DNA of 64,000 nt from Streptomyces venezuelae (GCF_008642375.1 NZ_CP029194.1:6627001-6691000); one strand, 5' to 3'; counted from the first letter of the stretch, positions 42,560-51,284 are shown. The notes: generated from the sequence alone by a model not told the origin. Program-made: numbers and translations.

Positions 42560-42587
42560 GCCCCGCCGCCGACCGGAAGGGACCCCT

Positions 42588-42638
42588 GGGGCCAGTCCGG
42601 CGGATCATGGTCCGACCCTGATCCGCCGGACAGGCCCC
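42588..42638. terminator. Bidirectional terminator; contains a dispersed repeat
   Basis: GTCCGGCGGATCA (42595-42607) pairs perfectly with TGATCCGCCGGAC (42619-42631). Beyond one A-A mismatch the stem extends through GGGGCC and GGCCCC. It separates convergent genes. Its right arm (42616-42637) is an inverted exact copy of 22 bases found at 48453-48474. Confidence 0.75.
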
Positions 42639-42647
42639 CGCCCGCCG

Positions 42648-43157
42648 TCAGCAGCCGCCCGGCAGCGGCGGGCAGGCGCCCTCCTCGCCCGCCTCCTCGC
42701 GCAGGTTCTCCGACACGAGGCCGAGCAGCCGGGCCAGCTCGGCCCGGTCGTCCGGGCCGAGGCCGTTGAGGGAGAGGTTCTCCAGGTCCGACCAGACGCC
42801 TTCGACGCCGGTGCGCAGGGCCCGCCCCTCGTCCGTCGGCTCGACCAGGACCGCGCGCCGGTCGGCGGGGTCCGGGCGGCGGCGGACGTGGCCGCACTGC
42901 TCCAGGCGCTGGAGCATCTTGGTCACCGTCGAGGCGTCGAGGCCCAGGGACTGGATCAGCTCGGACTGGCGGACGGGCCCGCAGTCCCAGAGCCGCATCA
43001 TCATCATCTCCTGGCCCGGATAGAGGCCGAGCTCCTTGAGCCGCCGTCCGGCGGCGATCCGGTGCATCCGGGCCACCCGCGCCAGGGCGATGCTGACGGG
43101 TCCGCCGCGGGCGGCGGACGGTACCGACTCGGTACAGACGGGGTCGGTTCCTTGCAT
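42648..43157 (-). CDS. MarR family regulator
   Basis: A 169-residue repressor starting at the ATG at 43157 with GAGGAGCG upstream. The winged helix is clear: PGQEMMMMRLWDCGPVRQSE, IQSLGLDASTVTKMLQRLEQ, then the wing RRRPDPADRRAVLVEPTDEG. It is divergent from the old yellow enzyme gene. Two copies of a TTGGYCGRCCAA-type palindrome in the gap are the likely operators, so it probably represses the reductase and itself and is induced by electrophiles or quinones. Confidence 0.93.
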   Translation of the reverse strand: MQGTDPVCTESVPSAARGGPVSIALARVARMHRIAAGRRLKELGLYPGQEMMMMRLWDCGPVRQSELIQSLGLDASTVTKMLQRLEQCGHVRRRPDPADRRAVLVEPTDEGRALRTGVEGVWSDLENLSLNGLGPDDRAELARLLGLVSENLREEAGEEGACPPLPGGC

Positions 43158-43193
43158 GGGCGCTCCTCGGGACGGCTCTCCCACAAGATTACC

Positions 43194-43249
43194 TTGGTCG
43201 GCCAATGAATGCGTTACAGTGGCGGCAGCCCCATTAGTTGGCCGACCAC
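43194..43249. promoter_or_regulatory. Paired MarR operators
   Basis: TTGGTCGGCCAA (43194-43205) and TTGGCCGACCAC (43238-43249) are near-palindromes that are also inverted copies of each other over 11 bases, 44 bases apart. Together they flank the marR/OYE promoter region. A -10-like CATAAT (43248-43253) touches the second. Confidence 0.8.
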
Positions 43250-43271
43250 ATAATGATGTGAGGGACCCGTC

Positions 43272-44339
43272 ATGACCACCGCCTTCGACTCCGTAGACCT
43301 CGCCGGCACCCGTCTCGCCAACCGCATCGCCATGGCCCCCATGACCCGCAGCCGGGCCGAGGCCGAGAGCCGTACCCCCACCGCGCTCGTCGCCGAGTAC
43401 TACGCCCAGCGCGCCTCGGCCGGCCTCATCATCACCGAGGGCGCCCAGCCGACCGCCATCGGCCAGGGCTACCCCAACACCCCCGGCCTGCACAGCGCCG
43501 AGCAGATCGCCGCCTGGCGCGAGGTCACCGACGGCGTCCACGAGCGCGGCGGCCGGATCTTCGTCCAGCTGATGCACGCCGGCCGGATCAGCCACCCGCA
43601 GGTCCTCGGCGACGGCCTCCACCCCGTCGGCCCCTCCGCGGTCACCCCGGCCGGACAGCTCTTCGCCGGCTCCGGGCTCATCGACTTCGTCGCCCCGCGC
43701 GAACTCACCGCCGACGAGGTACGGGAGACGATCGCCGGCTTCGCCACCGCCGCGCGCAACGCGGTGGAGGCAGGCTTCGACGGCGTCGAGATCCACGGCG
43801 CCAACGGCTACCTGATCCAGCAGTTCCTCGCCTCCGGCTCCAACCACCGCACCGACGAGTGGGGCGGCCCGGTCGAGAACCGCATCCGCTTCGCCGTCGA
43901 GGTCGTCAAGGCCGTCGCCGCCGAGATCGGCCCCGAACGCACCGGCCTGCGCGTCTCCCCGGCCAACACCTACAACGACATCGCCGAGACCGACACCGAG
44001 GAGATCTACCCCGCACTCGTCGAGGCGATCGACCCGATCGGAATCGCCTACCTGCACGTCATGGAGCCCGCGCCCGAGGTCCGCGAGCTGACCCTCGCCC
44101 TGCGCAAGGCCTTCTCCGGCACCCTCATCCTCAACCCGGCCACCGAGGGGCCGACCGGCCCCGACGCCCTGGCCCTCATCGAGGACGGCACCGCCGACCT
44201 CGTCGCCTACGGGGCGCTGTTCCTCGCCAACCCCGACCTGCCGGCCCGCCTCAAGGCCGGCGGCCCGTACAACACCCCGGACACCGCCACGTACTTCGGC
44301 GGCGACCACCGCGGCTACACGGACTACCCCGCGCTGTAA
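43272..44339 (+). CDS. Old yellow enzyme family alkene reductase (NemA-like)
   Basis: A 355-residue FMN-dependent ene-reductase. Motifs: LANRIAMAPMTRSRAEAE (FMN loop), the Thr in IITEGAQPTAIGQGY, LMHAGRISHPQ, the substrate-binding His/Asn pair in EIHGANGYLIQQFL, SNHRTDEWGGPVENRIRF and the C-terminal LVAYGALFLANPDLP. It would reduce activated C=C bonds such as those of maleimides, enones or quinone-like electrophiles with NADPH. GAGGGA precedes the ATG at 43272. Its divergent MarR repressor and operators imply an electrophile-stress switch. Confidence 0.94.
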   Translation: MTTAFDSVDLAGTRLANRIAMAPMTRSRAEAESRTPTALVAEYYAQRASAGLIITEGAQPTAIGQGYPNTPGLHSAEQIAAWREVTDGVHERGGRIFVQLMHAGRISHPQVLGDGLHPVGPSAVTPAGQLFAGSGLIDFVAPRELTADEVRETIAGFATAARNAVEAGFDGVEIHGANGYLIQQFLASGSNHRTDEWGGPVENRIRFAVEVVKAVAAEIGPERTGLRVSPANTYNDIAETDTEEIYPALVEAIDPIGIAYLHVMEPAPEVRELTLALRKAFSGTLILNPATEGPTGPDALALIEDGTADLVAYGALFLANPDLPARLKAGGPYNTPDTATYFGGDHRGYTDYPAL

Positions 44340-44355
44340 CAGGCGTACGGGAAGC

Positions 44356-44412
44356 GGGATACGCGAGAGGGGCGGAAGTCCGGCACCGGACCCCGCCCCT
44401 CTCGCGTACCCC
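44356..44412. terminator. Bidirectional terminator between OYE and aminotransferase genes
   Basis: A 20-base stem with one mismatch (arms 44356-44375 and 44393-44412; core ACGCGAGAGGGGCGG). The loop itself contains GTCCGG-CA-CCGGAC. The genes on both sides end here. Confidence 0.8.
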
Positions 44413-44424
44413 TACGCCCGCCCG

Positions 44425-45531
44425 CTACTTCCAGGCCTCCGTGACCGCGCGCCGCGCGCCCTCCAGGTCCACCGCGCGGCCCGTGTCGCCGAGCGCCGCG
44501 CCCAGCGCCGCGAGCGAGGACTGCACGGCACCCGGAGTCGCGTCCACCCCGTAGTGGTTGACCCGGATCATCTCCTTGGCCAGCGCCCCGCCGCCCGCGA
44601 TCAGCGGCAGCGACGGATCCGCGGAGAGGGCCTTCGCGACCAGCTCCGAGGCGTCCACGCCGGCCGGCGCGCGCAGCGTCGTCGCGACCGGGGCCGCGTC
44701 CTTCGCCTCGTACACGTACGGCTCCAGGCCGCCGCCCAGGGCCAGCGCGCCCGCCCGGGTCGCCGCCGCGGCCGAGGCGTGCCGGGCCATCAGCGCGTCC
44801 AGACCCTCCGCCTCGATCCGCTCCACACACGCTTCGAGGGCCAGCATCTCCAGCTGCGCCGGAGCGTGAAGCAGCGCCTTCCGGCCACCGTCGATCCACC
44901 GCTCCTTCCAGTCCAGGAGGGAGAGGTACGAGCGCCGCGGCGCCGCCGGGTTCGCGGCGAACCGCTCCCAGGCCCGCGCGCTCACCGAGACCGCCGAGAC
45001 GCCCGCGGGGCCGCCCATCGCCTTCTGCGCGCCGATGATGCACATGTCCACGCCCCACGCGTCCGGCAGCACCGGCTCCGCACCGATCGACGCCACCGCG
45101 TCCAGGTAGAACAGTGCGCCGTGCGCCCGGACGACCTCGCCGATCTCCGCGACCGGGTTGGTGTTCCCGGTCGCCGCCTCCGCGTGCACGAGCGACACGA
45201 AGTCGATCTCCGGGTGCTCGACGAGTGCCCGCTCGACCTGCTCGGCCGTCACAGCCGTGTGGAAGGGCACCTCCAGGTCGACCACGGTCGCCCCGCAGTC
45301 CCGCAGCCAGTTGCCGAAGGTCTGCCCGTACGGACCGGTGACGACGTTCAGCGCGGTCGAACCGGCCCGCGCCCCGCTCCGGATGCACCCCTCCAGGGGG
45401 AGCAGCGCCTCGCCCTGGGTGATCACCACGTCCTGCTCCGTGGAGAGCAGCGCGGCCACCCGCCGCTCGATCGACGCGAAGTGCGCGGCGGTCAGCGGGG
45501 CCAGGTCCAGGAGCGGGTGTGTCACGGTCAC
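44425..45531 (-). CDS. Alanine-glyoxylate/serine-glyoxylate-type aminotransferase (class V)
   Basis: A 368-residue PLP enzyme. The GTG at 45531 has GAAGG seven bases upstream; a second GTG lies six bases further in. Visible: DVVITQGEALLPLEGCIR (phosphate loop), NVVTGPYGQTFGNWLRDCG, the cofactor Asp in GALFYLDAVASIGAEPV, the Schiff-base Lys in IIGAQKAMGGPAGV and a C-terminal AKEMIRVNHYGVDATPGAV. The fold fits the AGXT/SGAT group that moves amino groups onto glyoxylate or pyruvate. The loop after Lys (GGPAGVSAVSVS) is typical. It is divergent from the FG-GAP protein; no pathway partner is adjacent. Confidence 0.88.
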   Translation of the reverse strand: MTVTHPLLDLAPLTAAHFASIERRVAALLSTEQDVVITQGEALLPLEGCIRSGARAGSTALNVVTGPYGQTFGNWLRDCGATVVDLEVPFHTAVTAEQVERALVEHPEIDFVSLVHAEAATGNTNPVAEIGEVVRAHGALFYLDAVASIGAEPVLPDAWGVDMCIIGAQKAMGGPAGVSAVSVSARAWERFAANPAAPRRSYLSLLDWKERWIDGGRKALLHAPAQLEMLALEACVERIEAEGLDALMARHASAAAATRAGALALGGGLEPYVYEAKDAAPVATTLRAPAGVDASELVAKALSADPSLPLIAGGGALAKEMIRVNHYGVDATPGAVQSSLAALGAALGDTGRAVDLEGARRAVTEAWK

Positions 45532-45751
45532 GGCGGTGCCTTCTTCGACTCGGTGCGTGCGGGCGGAACTTCCGATCAGGGTACCGACGGACGGCCCCGC
45601 ACCCCCTTGTCCCACCTGTACAAAAGGGATCTTCGTCCCGGTGCAACCGTCAAGGGACATCAGGTGTCCAACAGGACGACGGACCGGGCACGGGCCCCGT
45701 CCGGCGCACCCCCGCAGCCGCCCGGAACCCTCCGACTCCAGGAGACGCTCC

Positions 45752-47296
45752 ATGCGCAAGCACCGTTCCGCCGCCGCCCTCGCCGCGGCGACGCTCCTCC
45801 TCGTCACCGGCGCGGGCATCGCCACCGCCCCCGCCGCCTGGGCCGGCGTGCCCGGCGGCACCCGCGCCGACGACCGCAACCACGACTTCGACGGCGACGG
45901 CTTCGACGACGTCCTCATCGGAGCCCCCGGCGCGACCGTCGGAGGCAAGCGGGGCGCCGGACTCGTCACCGTCCAGTACGGCTCGCCGAACGGCATCGAC
46001 ACCCGCGCCGCCACGATCGTCAGCCAGGACACCCGCGGGGTGCCCGGCGGCGCCGAGGCGGGCGACTCCTTCGGCGCCGCCGTCGCCACCGGCGACCTCG
46101 ACGGCGACGGCTACGACGACGCCGTGATCGGCGCCCCCGGCGAGGACATCGGCACCCGCGCGGACGTCGGCGGCGTGATCGTCCTCTGGGGCTCCCCGCA
46201 CGGACTCGTCGGCACCGACAGCCGCTGGCTCGACAGCCTCCTCGGCGCGGTCGCCGGGAACCGCTTCGGCTCCGCCCTCGGCGCCGCGCGGTTCACCGCC
46301 GAGACCTCCGGGGACCAGCTCATCGTCCTCGACCGCCGGGCCGCGGAGCGGCATCTCTTCGGCGCCGCGGCCCTGTCGGGCGAGCGGCGAGCCGCCACCG
46401 GCCCCCGCGCGCACAGCGCCGAGCCGCTGAACCGCGCCGCCCTCGCGGGGAGCGGCGGGCGCGCCGCCGCGGCGCCGCTCCGGGACCTCGTCGCCAAGTC
46501 CGTCACCACCGGCGACTACGACAGGAACGGCTACGCGGACCTGGTCATCGGCGGAGTCACCACCGGCGCCGAACCCGGCCACGGCTGGTCCTGGTACCTC
46601 GCCGGACGGAGCGATCACCTCACCCACCAGCGCGATCTGCGCGGCGGACCGGTCACCGCCTCCGGCGACATCGACGGCGACGGCTACGACGACCTCGTCA
46701 CCGGCGAGCCGCACAGCCCCGACGACGGCGGCGAGTCCATGACCGGCGGCCTCGTCGGCGTCTACCGGGGCGGCCGGACCGGACTCGCCGGAGCCACCGG
46801 CGTCGGCACCCCGCCGCAGTGGTGGACCCAGAACTCCGCCGGTGTGCCGGGCGTCTCCGAGCGCGGCGACGGCTGGGGCGCCGACCTCTCTCTCGGGGAC
46901 ACCGACCGCGACGGCTGTGCCGACCTCGCGATCGGCGCCCCCGGCGAGGACGTCGGAACCGTCGCCGACGCGGGCATGGTCACCGTCCTGCGCGGCACCG
47001 CCCGGGGTCTGACCGGCACCGGCGCCGCCTCCTGGACGCAGGACTCGCCCTCCGTCCCGGGCGGTGTGGAGCGGGGCGACCGCTTCGGCGGCCAGGTCCG
47101 GCTCGTCGACCCCAACGCCGACGGCCGCTTCTCGCTGCTCGCGGCGGCCCCCGGCGAGAACACCTCGGACGGCCACGTCTGGGTCTTCCCCGCGCGTGCG
47201 GGAGGGCTCGGCGCGACCGGCTCGTGGAGCTTCGGCGTCGCCTCCTTCGGCGGGCCCTACCTGGACGCCCGCTACGGGAGCGCGATCGACGAGTGA
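45752..47296 (+). CDS. Secreted FG-GAP repeat (integrin-alpha-like) protein
   Basis: A 514-residue exported protein with CAGGAG upstream of the ATG at 45752. Residues 1-31 are a Sec signal (RKHRSAAALAAATLLLVTG, then APAAWAG). The mature part is a beta-propeller of about six or seven FG-GAP/calcium repeats: DFDGDGFDDVLIGAPGA, DLDGDGYDDAVIGAPGED, DYDRNGYADLVIGG, DIDGDGYDDLVTGEP, DTDRDGCADLAIGAPGED and a decayed DPNADGRFSLLAAAPGEN. It probably folds around Ca2+ and binds an extracellular partner or surface. No LPxTG or membrane anchor is seen, so it is released. Confidence 0.9.
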   Translation: MRKHRSAAALAAATLLLVTGAGIATAPAAWAGVPGGTRADDRNHDFDGDGFDDVLIGAPGATVGGKRGAGLVTVQYGSPNGIDTRAATIVSQDTRGVPGGAEAGDSFGAAVATGDLDGDGYDDAVIGAPGEDIGTRADVGGVIVLWGSPHGLVGTDSRWLDSLLGAVAGNRFGSALGAARFTAETSGDQLIVLDRRAAERHLFGAAALSGERRAATGPRAHSAEPLNRAALAGSGGRAAAAPLRDLVAKSVTTGDYDRNGYADLVIGGVTTGAEPGHGWSWYLAGRSDHLTHQRDLRGGPVTASGDIDGDGYDDLVTGEPHSPDDGGESMTGGLVGVYRGGRTGLAGATGVGTPPQWWTQNSAGVPGVSERGDGWGADLSLGDTDRDGCADLAIGAPGEDVGTVADAGMVTVLRGTARGLTGTGAASWTQDSPSVPGGVERGDRFGGQVRLVDPNADGRFSLLAAAPGENTSDGHVWVFPARAGGLGATGSWSFGVASFGGPYLDARYGSAIDE

Positions 47297-47346
47297 CCCC
47301 CCGATCGGGGGTCCCTGCCGCGCACCCGCCCTCGTACAGTGCAGCC

Positions 47347-48432
47347 ATGAGCGATCACGCGGTGCTGCATGTGAAGGGGCGGGTGCTCGTCGGCCCTGAG
47401 GACGTACGGGACGAACTCTGGTGCGTCGACGGCCGGATCACCTACGACCGGCCCGCCGCCGAGGCGGTGACCGTCGAGGGCTGGGCCCTGCCCGGCCTGG
47501 TCGACGCCCACTGCCACGTCGGGCTCGACCGGCACGGCCCGGTCGACGACGCCACCAGCGAGAAGCAGGCCCTCACCGACCGGGACGCGGGCACGCTCCT
47601 GATCCGCGACGCGGGTTCGCCCTCCGACACCCGCTGGATCGACGAGCGCGAGGACCTCCCGAAGATCATCCGCGCGGGCCGGCACATCGCCCGCACCCGC
47701 CGCTACATCCGTAACTACGCCCACGAGATCGAGCCCGCCGACCTCGTCGCGTACGTCGGCCGCGAGGCCCGGCGCGGCGACGGCTGGGTCAAACTCGTCG
47801 GCGACTGGATCGACCGCGAGGCGGGCGACCTCACCGCCTGCTGGCCGCGCCCCGAGGTCGAGGCGGCCATCGCCGAGGCGCACCGGCTCGGCGCCCGCGT
47901 CACCGCGCACTGCTTCGCCGAGGACTCGCTCCGCGACCTGGTCGAGGCCGGGATCGACTGCATCGAGCACGCCACCGGCCTCACCGAGGACACGATCCCG
48001 CTCTTCGCCGAGCGGGGCGTCGCCATCGTCCCGACCCTGGTGAACATCGCGACCTTCCCGCACCTCGCCGACGGCGGCCAGGAGAAGTTCCCGCGCTGGT
48101 CGGCCCATATGCGCCGGCTGCACGAGCGGCGGTACGACACCGTCCGCGCCGCCTTCGACGCGGGCGTCCCCGTCTTCGTCGGCACCGACGCGGGCGGCTC
48201 CCTCGCCCACGGCCTCGTCGCCGAGGAGGTCGAGGAGCTGACGAAGGCCGGCATCCCGCCGGTCGACGCGCTCTCGGCCACCGCCTGGGGGGCCAGGGCC
48301 TGGCTCGGCCGCCCCTCCCTGGAGGAGGGCGCCCCCGCCGACCTCGTCGTCTACGGCGAGGACCCGCGCGCGGACGTCCGCGTGCTCGCGGCCCCGCGCC
48401 GGGTCGTCGTCAACGGCCGGGTGATCGGCTGA
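47347..48432 (+). CDS. Amidohydrolase (imidazolonepropionase-like)
   Basis: A 361-residue metal-dependent hydrolase from the ATG at 47347. Metal and catalytic residues: LVDAHCHVGLDRHG (HxH), GWVKLVGDW (Lys, carboxylated in many relatives), RVTAHCFAED (His), IDCIEHATGL (His) and VGTDAGGSLAHG (Asp). The set matches Xaa-Pro dipeptidase/imidazolonepropionase-like amidohydrolases; the substrate could be a cyclic amide, lactam or peptide. It follows the FG-GAP gene by 50 bases on the same strand and may be co-transcribed. It is convergent with the acetyltransferase gene. Confidence 0.87.
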   Translation: MSDHAVLHVKGRVLVGPEDVRDELWCVDGRITYDRPAAEAVTVEGWALPGLVDAHCHVGLDRHGPVDDATSEKQALTDRDAGTLLIRDAGSPSDTRWIDEREDLPKIIRAGRHIARTRRYIRNYAHEIEPADLVAYVGREARRGDGWVKLVGDWIDREAGDLTACWPRPEVEAAIAEAHRLGARVTAHCFAEDSLRDLVEAGIDCIEHATGLTEDTIPLFAERGVAIVPTLVNIATFPHLADGGQEKFPRWSAHMRRLHERRYDTVRAAFDAGVPVFVGTDAGGSLAHGLVAEEVEELTKAGIPPVDALSATAWGARAWLGRPSLEEGAPADLVVYGEDPRADVRVLAAPRRVVVNGRVIG

Positions 48433-48452
48433 CCACCCGGCCGGACACCGTA

Positions 48453-48474
48453 GGGCCTGTCCGGCGGATCAGGG
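48453..48474. repeat. 22-base dispersed repeat, inverted copy of 42616-42637
   Basis: GGGCCTGTCCGGCGGATCAG plus GG. It also forms a 7-base hairpin with CCGGACA at 48441-48447. Like the other copy, it lies between convergent genes. Confidence 0.7.
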
Positions 48475-48487
48475 CGCCGGGCACCCC

Positions 48488-49057
48488 CTAGCGGCTCAGG
48501 AAGGCGAGCCGGGCCCGCTTCTCCGGGATGAAGACCTCCGGCAGGTCCACCTCGGGCAGCACGACCTCCGGGCCCAGCTCGAATCCGGCTCGCGCCATGC
48601 GGGCGATCGCCTTCTCGTTGGCGGCGTCCGGCTCGACCACGATCCGGGTGCGGTCCCGCAGCGAGAAGGCGACGAGCGCGCCGATGAGTCCGGCCGTGAA
48701 GCCGGGCCGGGGGGTCGCGCTCGGCGCGATCAGGAAGTGGACGCCGATGTCCCCGGGCTCCACCTGGTAGCACTCGCTGACCCGGTCCGCCTCGGGGTCG
48801 TACGTCTGGAACAGCGCGACCGGCTCCCCGTCCAGGTCGACCAGGAAGCCGTGGTGGGTGGTGAGCGAGTCGAGGTGGGCGTAGATGTCCCTGACCTGCT
48901 CGACGGTGGTTCCGTTCATGCCCCAGAAGCGGGCCCGCTCCTCGGTGACCCAGCCGTGCAGGAGCGGGGCGTCGCGGTCGGGGTCGACGGGCCGGACGGT
49001 GACGGTCCCGAAGCCCTCGACGGTGTGGACGTAGGTGGCGGCGGTGGTGGTGGTCAT
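48488..49057 (-). CDS. GNAT acetyltransferase of the siderophore-biosynthesis type
   Basis: A 189-residue acyltransferase, ATG at 49057. Features of the IucB/AlcB/DesC-like (Acetyltransf_8) group: TVRPVDPDRDAPLLHGWVTE, ERARFWGMNG, LVDLDGEPVALFQTYDPEAD, DIGVHFLIAPS and a terminal VDLPEVFIPEKRARLAF. These enzymes acylate N-hydroxylated diamines or amino-alcohols in hydroxamate siderophores. It overlaps the penicillin-acylase-like gene by four bases (ATGA), placing it under the iron box at 51266-51284. No desABCD-like genes lie in the window, so it may be a tailoring rather than a core enzyme. From memory, N-acetyltransferase and penicillin-amidase genes (desH/desG) occur with some desferrioxamine clusters. 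Confidence 0.83.
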   Translation of the reverse strand: MTTTTAATYVHTVEGFGTVTVRPVDPDRDAPLLHGWVTEERARFWGMNGTTVEQVRDIYAHLDSLTTHHGFLVDLDGEPVALFQTYDPEADRVSECYQVEPGDIGVHFLIAPSATPRPGFTAGLIGALVAFSLRDRTRIVVEPDAANEKAIARMARAGFELGPEVVLPEVDLPEVFIPEKRARLAFLSR

Positions 49058-51219
49058 CCCTGTTCCTTGGTGAGGTTCTGCCAGTCGGTGGTGACGGGGG
49101 CGAGTTCGCCGCGCAGCCAGAGGGGGAGCTGGTCGCTGTGGTGCGGGTCGCCGGGCACCCCGGACGCCCCGAACGGCACGATCCAGCCGCTCCGTTCGCG
49201 GTCGGCGAGGTCCCAGACGTAGCGGGCGGCGGAGGCGCGGGCGCTGCGGTCGGTCCAACCGGGCACGCTCGACGTGGACAGGACGCAGTCGTGGTCCCCG
49301 GCGAGCCCCGGCCACCGCGCGTCGTCCGCGTCGGGAAGCGCCTGCCAGGGCGCGAGGCGGTGCGTCACGCCCCAGGCGGCGGGCGGCTCACCGGCCCCGA
49401 CCTCCTCAAGGGCCTCGCGCACGATCCGGTCGACGTCCCCGGCGGGCACGGGACCGGCCGTGAGCAGCGTCTCCAGGGCGAAGGCGACCCGGGGCCCGAG
49501 GGCCAGCCAGGGGCGGAACAGCTCCGGGTACGGGGCGGGTTCGCGCAGCGCAGCGAAGGCCTCGTGCCCGGCGAGCCGGCGCACCACGGCCCCGCGCACG
49601 GCGGCGTAGAGCCCGGCGTCGGTGCTCTCGGCTTCCATCCGCCGGTCCCAGCCGAGCAGCCGCCCGCGGACGGTGGAGGCGGCGGGAGAGAGACCGTCGG
49701 CCGCTCGTTCCACGGCCGTGAGGAGCCGGGCCGCCGAGGGGTTGTCGGTGTCCCGGTGGACGGCGGTCGTGGTCTCCGGGGTCCAGTCCGCCGAGGCGTC
49801 GAGGAGCTCGCCGATCCGGACCGCCCGGTGCGGCGGCGCGAACTCGATGCCGAGGGGTGCGGCGAGCCCCCGGGCGTTGGCCATGACGGCGTGCCCGCGG
49901 ACCTCGGCGCGGGGGAGCGGCGCGGGCTCGGCCGCCCAGTCGTGGGCCCGGTCCCAGGCCGGCACGACGCGCAGGGAGTTGGCCCGGTCGCGTACGGGCA
50001 CGTGCCCGGCGACCCGGTGCAGCAGCCCGCCGCGGGTGTCGGCGGCCTGGAGCACGTTCACCGGCTCCACCCACCCGTCGACGGCCGCGTCCACGTCCCC
50101 GACGGTCCGGGCGCGCAGCAGCGCGGGCAGCACCCCGAAGCCGAGCTCCCCGGTGACGCGCGGCGGATGCCGCAGACTGACGGCCTCCCAGACGCCGGCT
50201 TCGGTGTCCGGGGCGTCGGCGTCCGGGGCGTCGGCGTTCAGGGCATCTGAGCCCGAGGCGTCCGTGTCCGAGGTGTCGGAGTCCGGGGACCGCTGCCCGC
50301 CGCCTCCGTCGATGATCACCGGGCCGCGGTCCGTCTCGACCACCTCGATCACGACCGGCTGCCCGCCCGCGACCTCGATCTTCTCCGTGTGCGCGGCGGC
50401 CGGGGCCCAGCCCTCCGGGCCGAGCGCCTCCACGCCCCCGTCCGGCAGCCGTCGGAGCCGCTCCCGGTACAGGTCCTGGTAGTCGGCCATGGCGTTGGTG
50501 ATCGCCCAGGCCACCGAGCCGGTGTGGCCGAAGTGGGCGAGCCCGGGGATGCCGGGCACGGCGAGGCCCACCACGTCGTACGCGGGACAGGCGAGCCGGA
50601 TCTGCTGGTAGACGCCCGGCGCCTCGATGAACCGGTGCGGGTCGCCGGCCACCAGGGCCGCGCCGCTCGCGGTCCGCTCGCCGGACACCACCCAGCCGTT
50701 GGAGCCCGCGGTGCCGGGGCCGTCCGTCGCGAAGAGCTCCGTCCACTCCTCGCCGAGCCGCCGGGCGACCTCGTCCCGCCACAGCTTGGTGGGGAGGCCG
50801 GCGAAGAGGATGTGGGTGGAGAGCCAGACGGCCAGCGGGGTCCACGGCTCCCACCGCCCGGGCACGAGGCCGGTCTCCGCGAACTCGGGCGAGCGCGAGG
50901 CCCCGTCCGCCAGGCCGTCGTTGACCCCGTCCACGTACGCCCGGATCCACGCCGCCGTCGGTGCGTCGGAGGCTTCGAGCCGTTCGAAGCAGCGGCGGGC
51001 GGTGTCGGCGAGCCGGGCCCGACGGACGAAGGTGTCCCAGCCGAGTTCGGCGGCGCCGAGGAAGGCGGCCGTGGTGCCCTGGGCCCGGTGCCGCTCGACC
51101 TCCAGCTGCCAGGCGCGGTCGCGGGCGGTGACCCGCCCCTGGGCGAAGGCGAGTTCCTCCGGGTCCGCGGCGCGCAGATGAGGGACGCCCCAGGCGTCCC
51201 GGTAGACCTCGATGCTCAC
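49054..51219 (-). CDS. Penicillin acylase family Ntn-hydrolase, iron-regulated
   Basis: A 721-residue S45-family amidase from the GTG at 51219. The predicted autoprocessing site is Gly172-Ser173 in PGTAGSNGWVV, giving an alpha chain of about 172 and a beta chain of about 549 residues. Also visible: DAWGVPHLRA, GDPHRFIEAPG, FGHTGSVAWAITNAMAD, and later the beta-chain Asn/Arg region (VMANARGL). No Sec or Tat signal precedes it, unlike secreted penicillin acylases, so it looks cytoplasmic. Residues ~311-341 are an Asp/Ala/Ser insertion encoded by 15-bp tandem repeats. It lies 3' to the iron box and is coupled to a siderophore-type acetyltransferase, so deacylation or transacylation of a siderophore is the favoured role. 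Confidence 0.87.
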   Translation of the reverse strand: MSIEVYRDAWGVPHLRAADPEELAFAQGRVTARDRAWQLEVERHRAQGTTAAFLGAAELGWDTFVRRARLADTARRCFERLEASDAPTAAWIRAYVDGVNDGLADGASRSPEFAETGLVPGRWEPWTPLAVWLSTHILFAGLPTKLWRDEVARRLGEEWTELFATDGPGTAGSNGWVVSGERTASGAALVAGDPHRFIEAPGVYQQIRLACPAYDVVGLAVPGIPGLAHFGHTGSVAWAITNAMADYQDLYRERLRRLPDGGVEALGPEGWAPAAAHTEKIEVAGGQPVVIEVVETDRGPVIIDGGGGQRSPDSDTSDTDASGSDALNADAPDADAPDTEAGVWEAVSLRHPPRVTGELGFGVLPALLRARTVGDVDAAVDGWVEPVNVLQAADTRGGLLHRVAGHVPVRDRANSLRVVPAWDRAHDWAAEPAPLPRAEVRGHAVMANARGLAAPLGIEFAPPHRAVRIGELLDASADWTPETTTAVHRDTDNPSAARLLTAVERAADGLSPAASTVRGRLLGWDRRMEAESTDAGLYAAVRGAVVRRLAGHEAFAALREPAPYPELFRPWLALGPRVAFALETLLTAGPVPAGDVDRIVREALEEVGAGEPPAAWGVTHRLAPWQALPDADDARWPGLAGDHDCVLSTSSVPGWTDRSARASAARYVWDLADRERSGWIVPFGASGVPGDPHHSDQLPLWLRGELAPVTTDWQNLTKEQG
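50206..50280. repeat. 15-bp tandem repeat inside the acylase gene
   Basis: Five units of 15 bases (first two identical, GTCCGGGGCGTCGGC on the plus strand) starting at 50206, 50221, 50236, 50251 and 50266. They encode the Asp-rich insertion in frame. Confidence 0.8.
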
Positions 51220-51265
51220 GGAGACCCCGATCTCGTCCGTATCTCTTCCGGTCTTCCCCGGAACC

Positions 51266-51284
51266 TTAGGTTAGGCTGACCTAA
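51266..51284. promoter_or_regulatory. DtxR/IdeR-type iron box
   Basis: TTAGGTTAGGCTGACCTAA matches the 19-base IdeR/DmdR consensus (TTAGGTTAGGCTAACCTAA) at 18 of 19 positions. It lies in the divergent gap between the acylase (minus) and the siderophore-interacting protein (plus) and could repress both when iron is plentiful. Confidence 0.92.

Noticed and set aside
44554..48432. Very long plus-strand open frame (about 1290 codons) covering several genes
   Set aside because: Only its last 361 codons (from 47347) encode a recognisable amidohydrolase. The rest is antisense to the aminotransferase gene and out of frame in the FG-GAP gene, with Arg/Pro-rich nonsense composition typical of GC-rich shadows.
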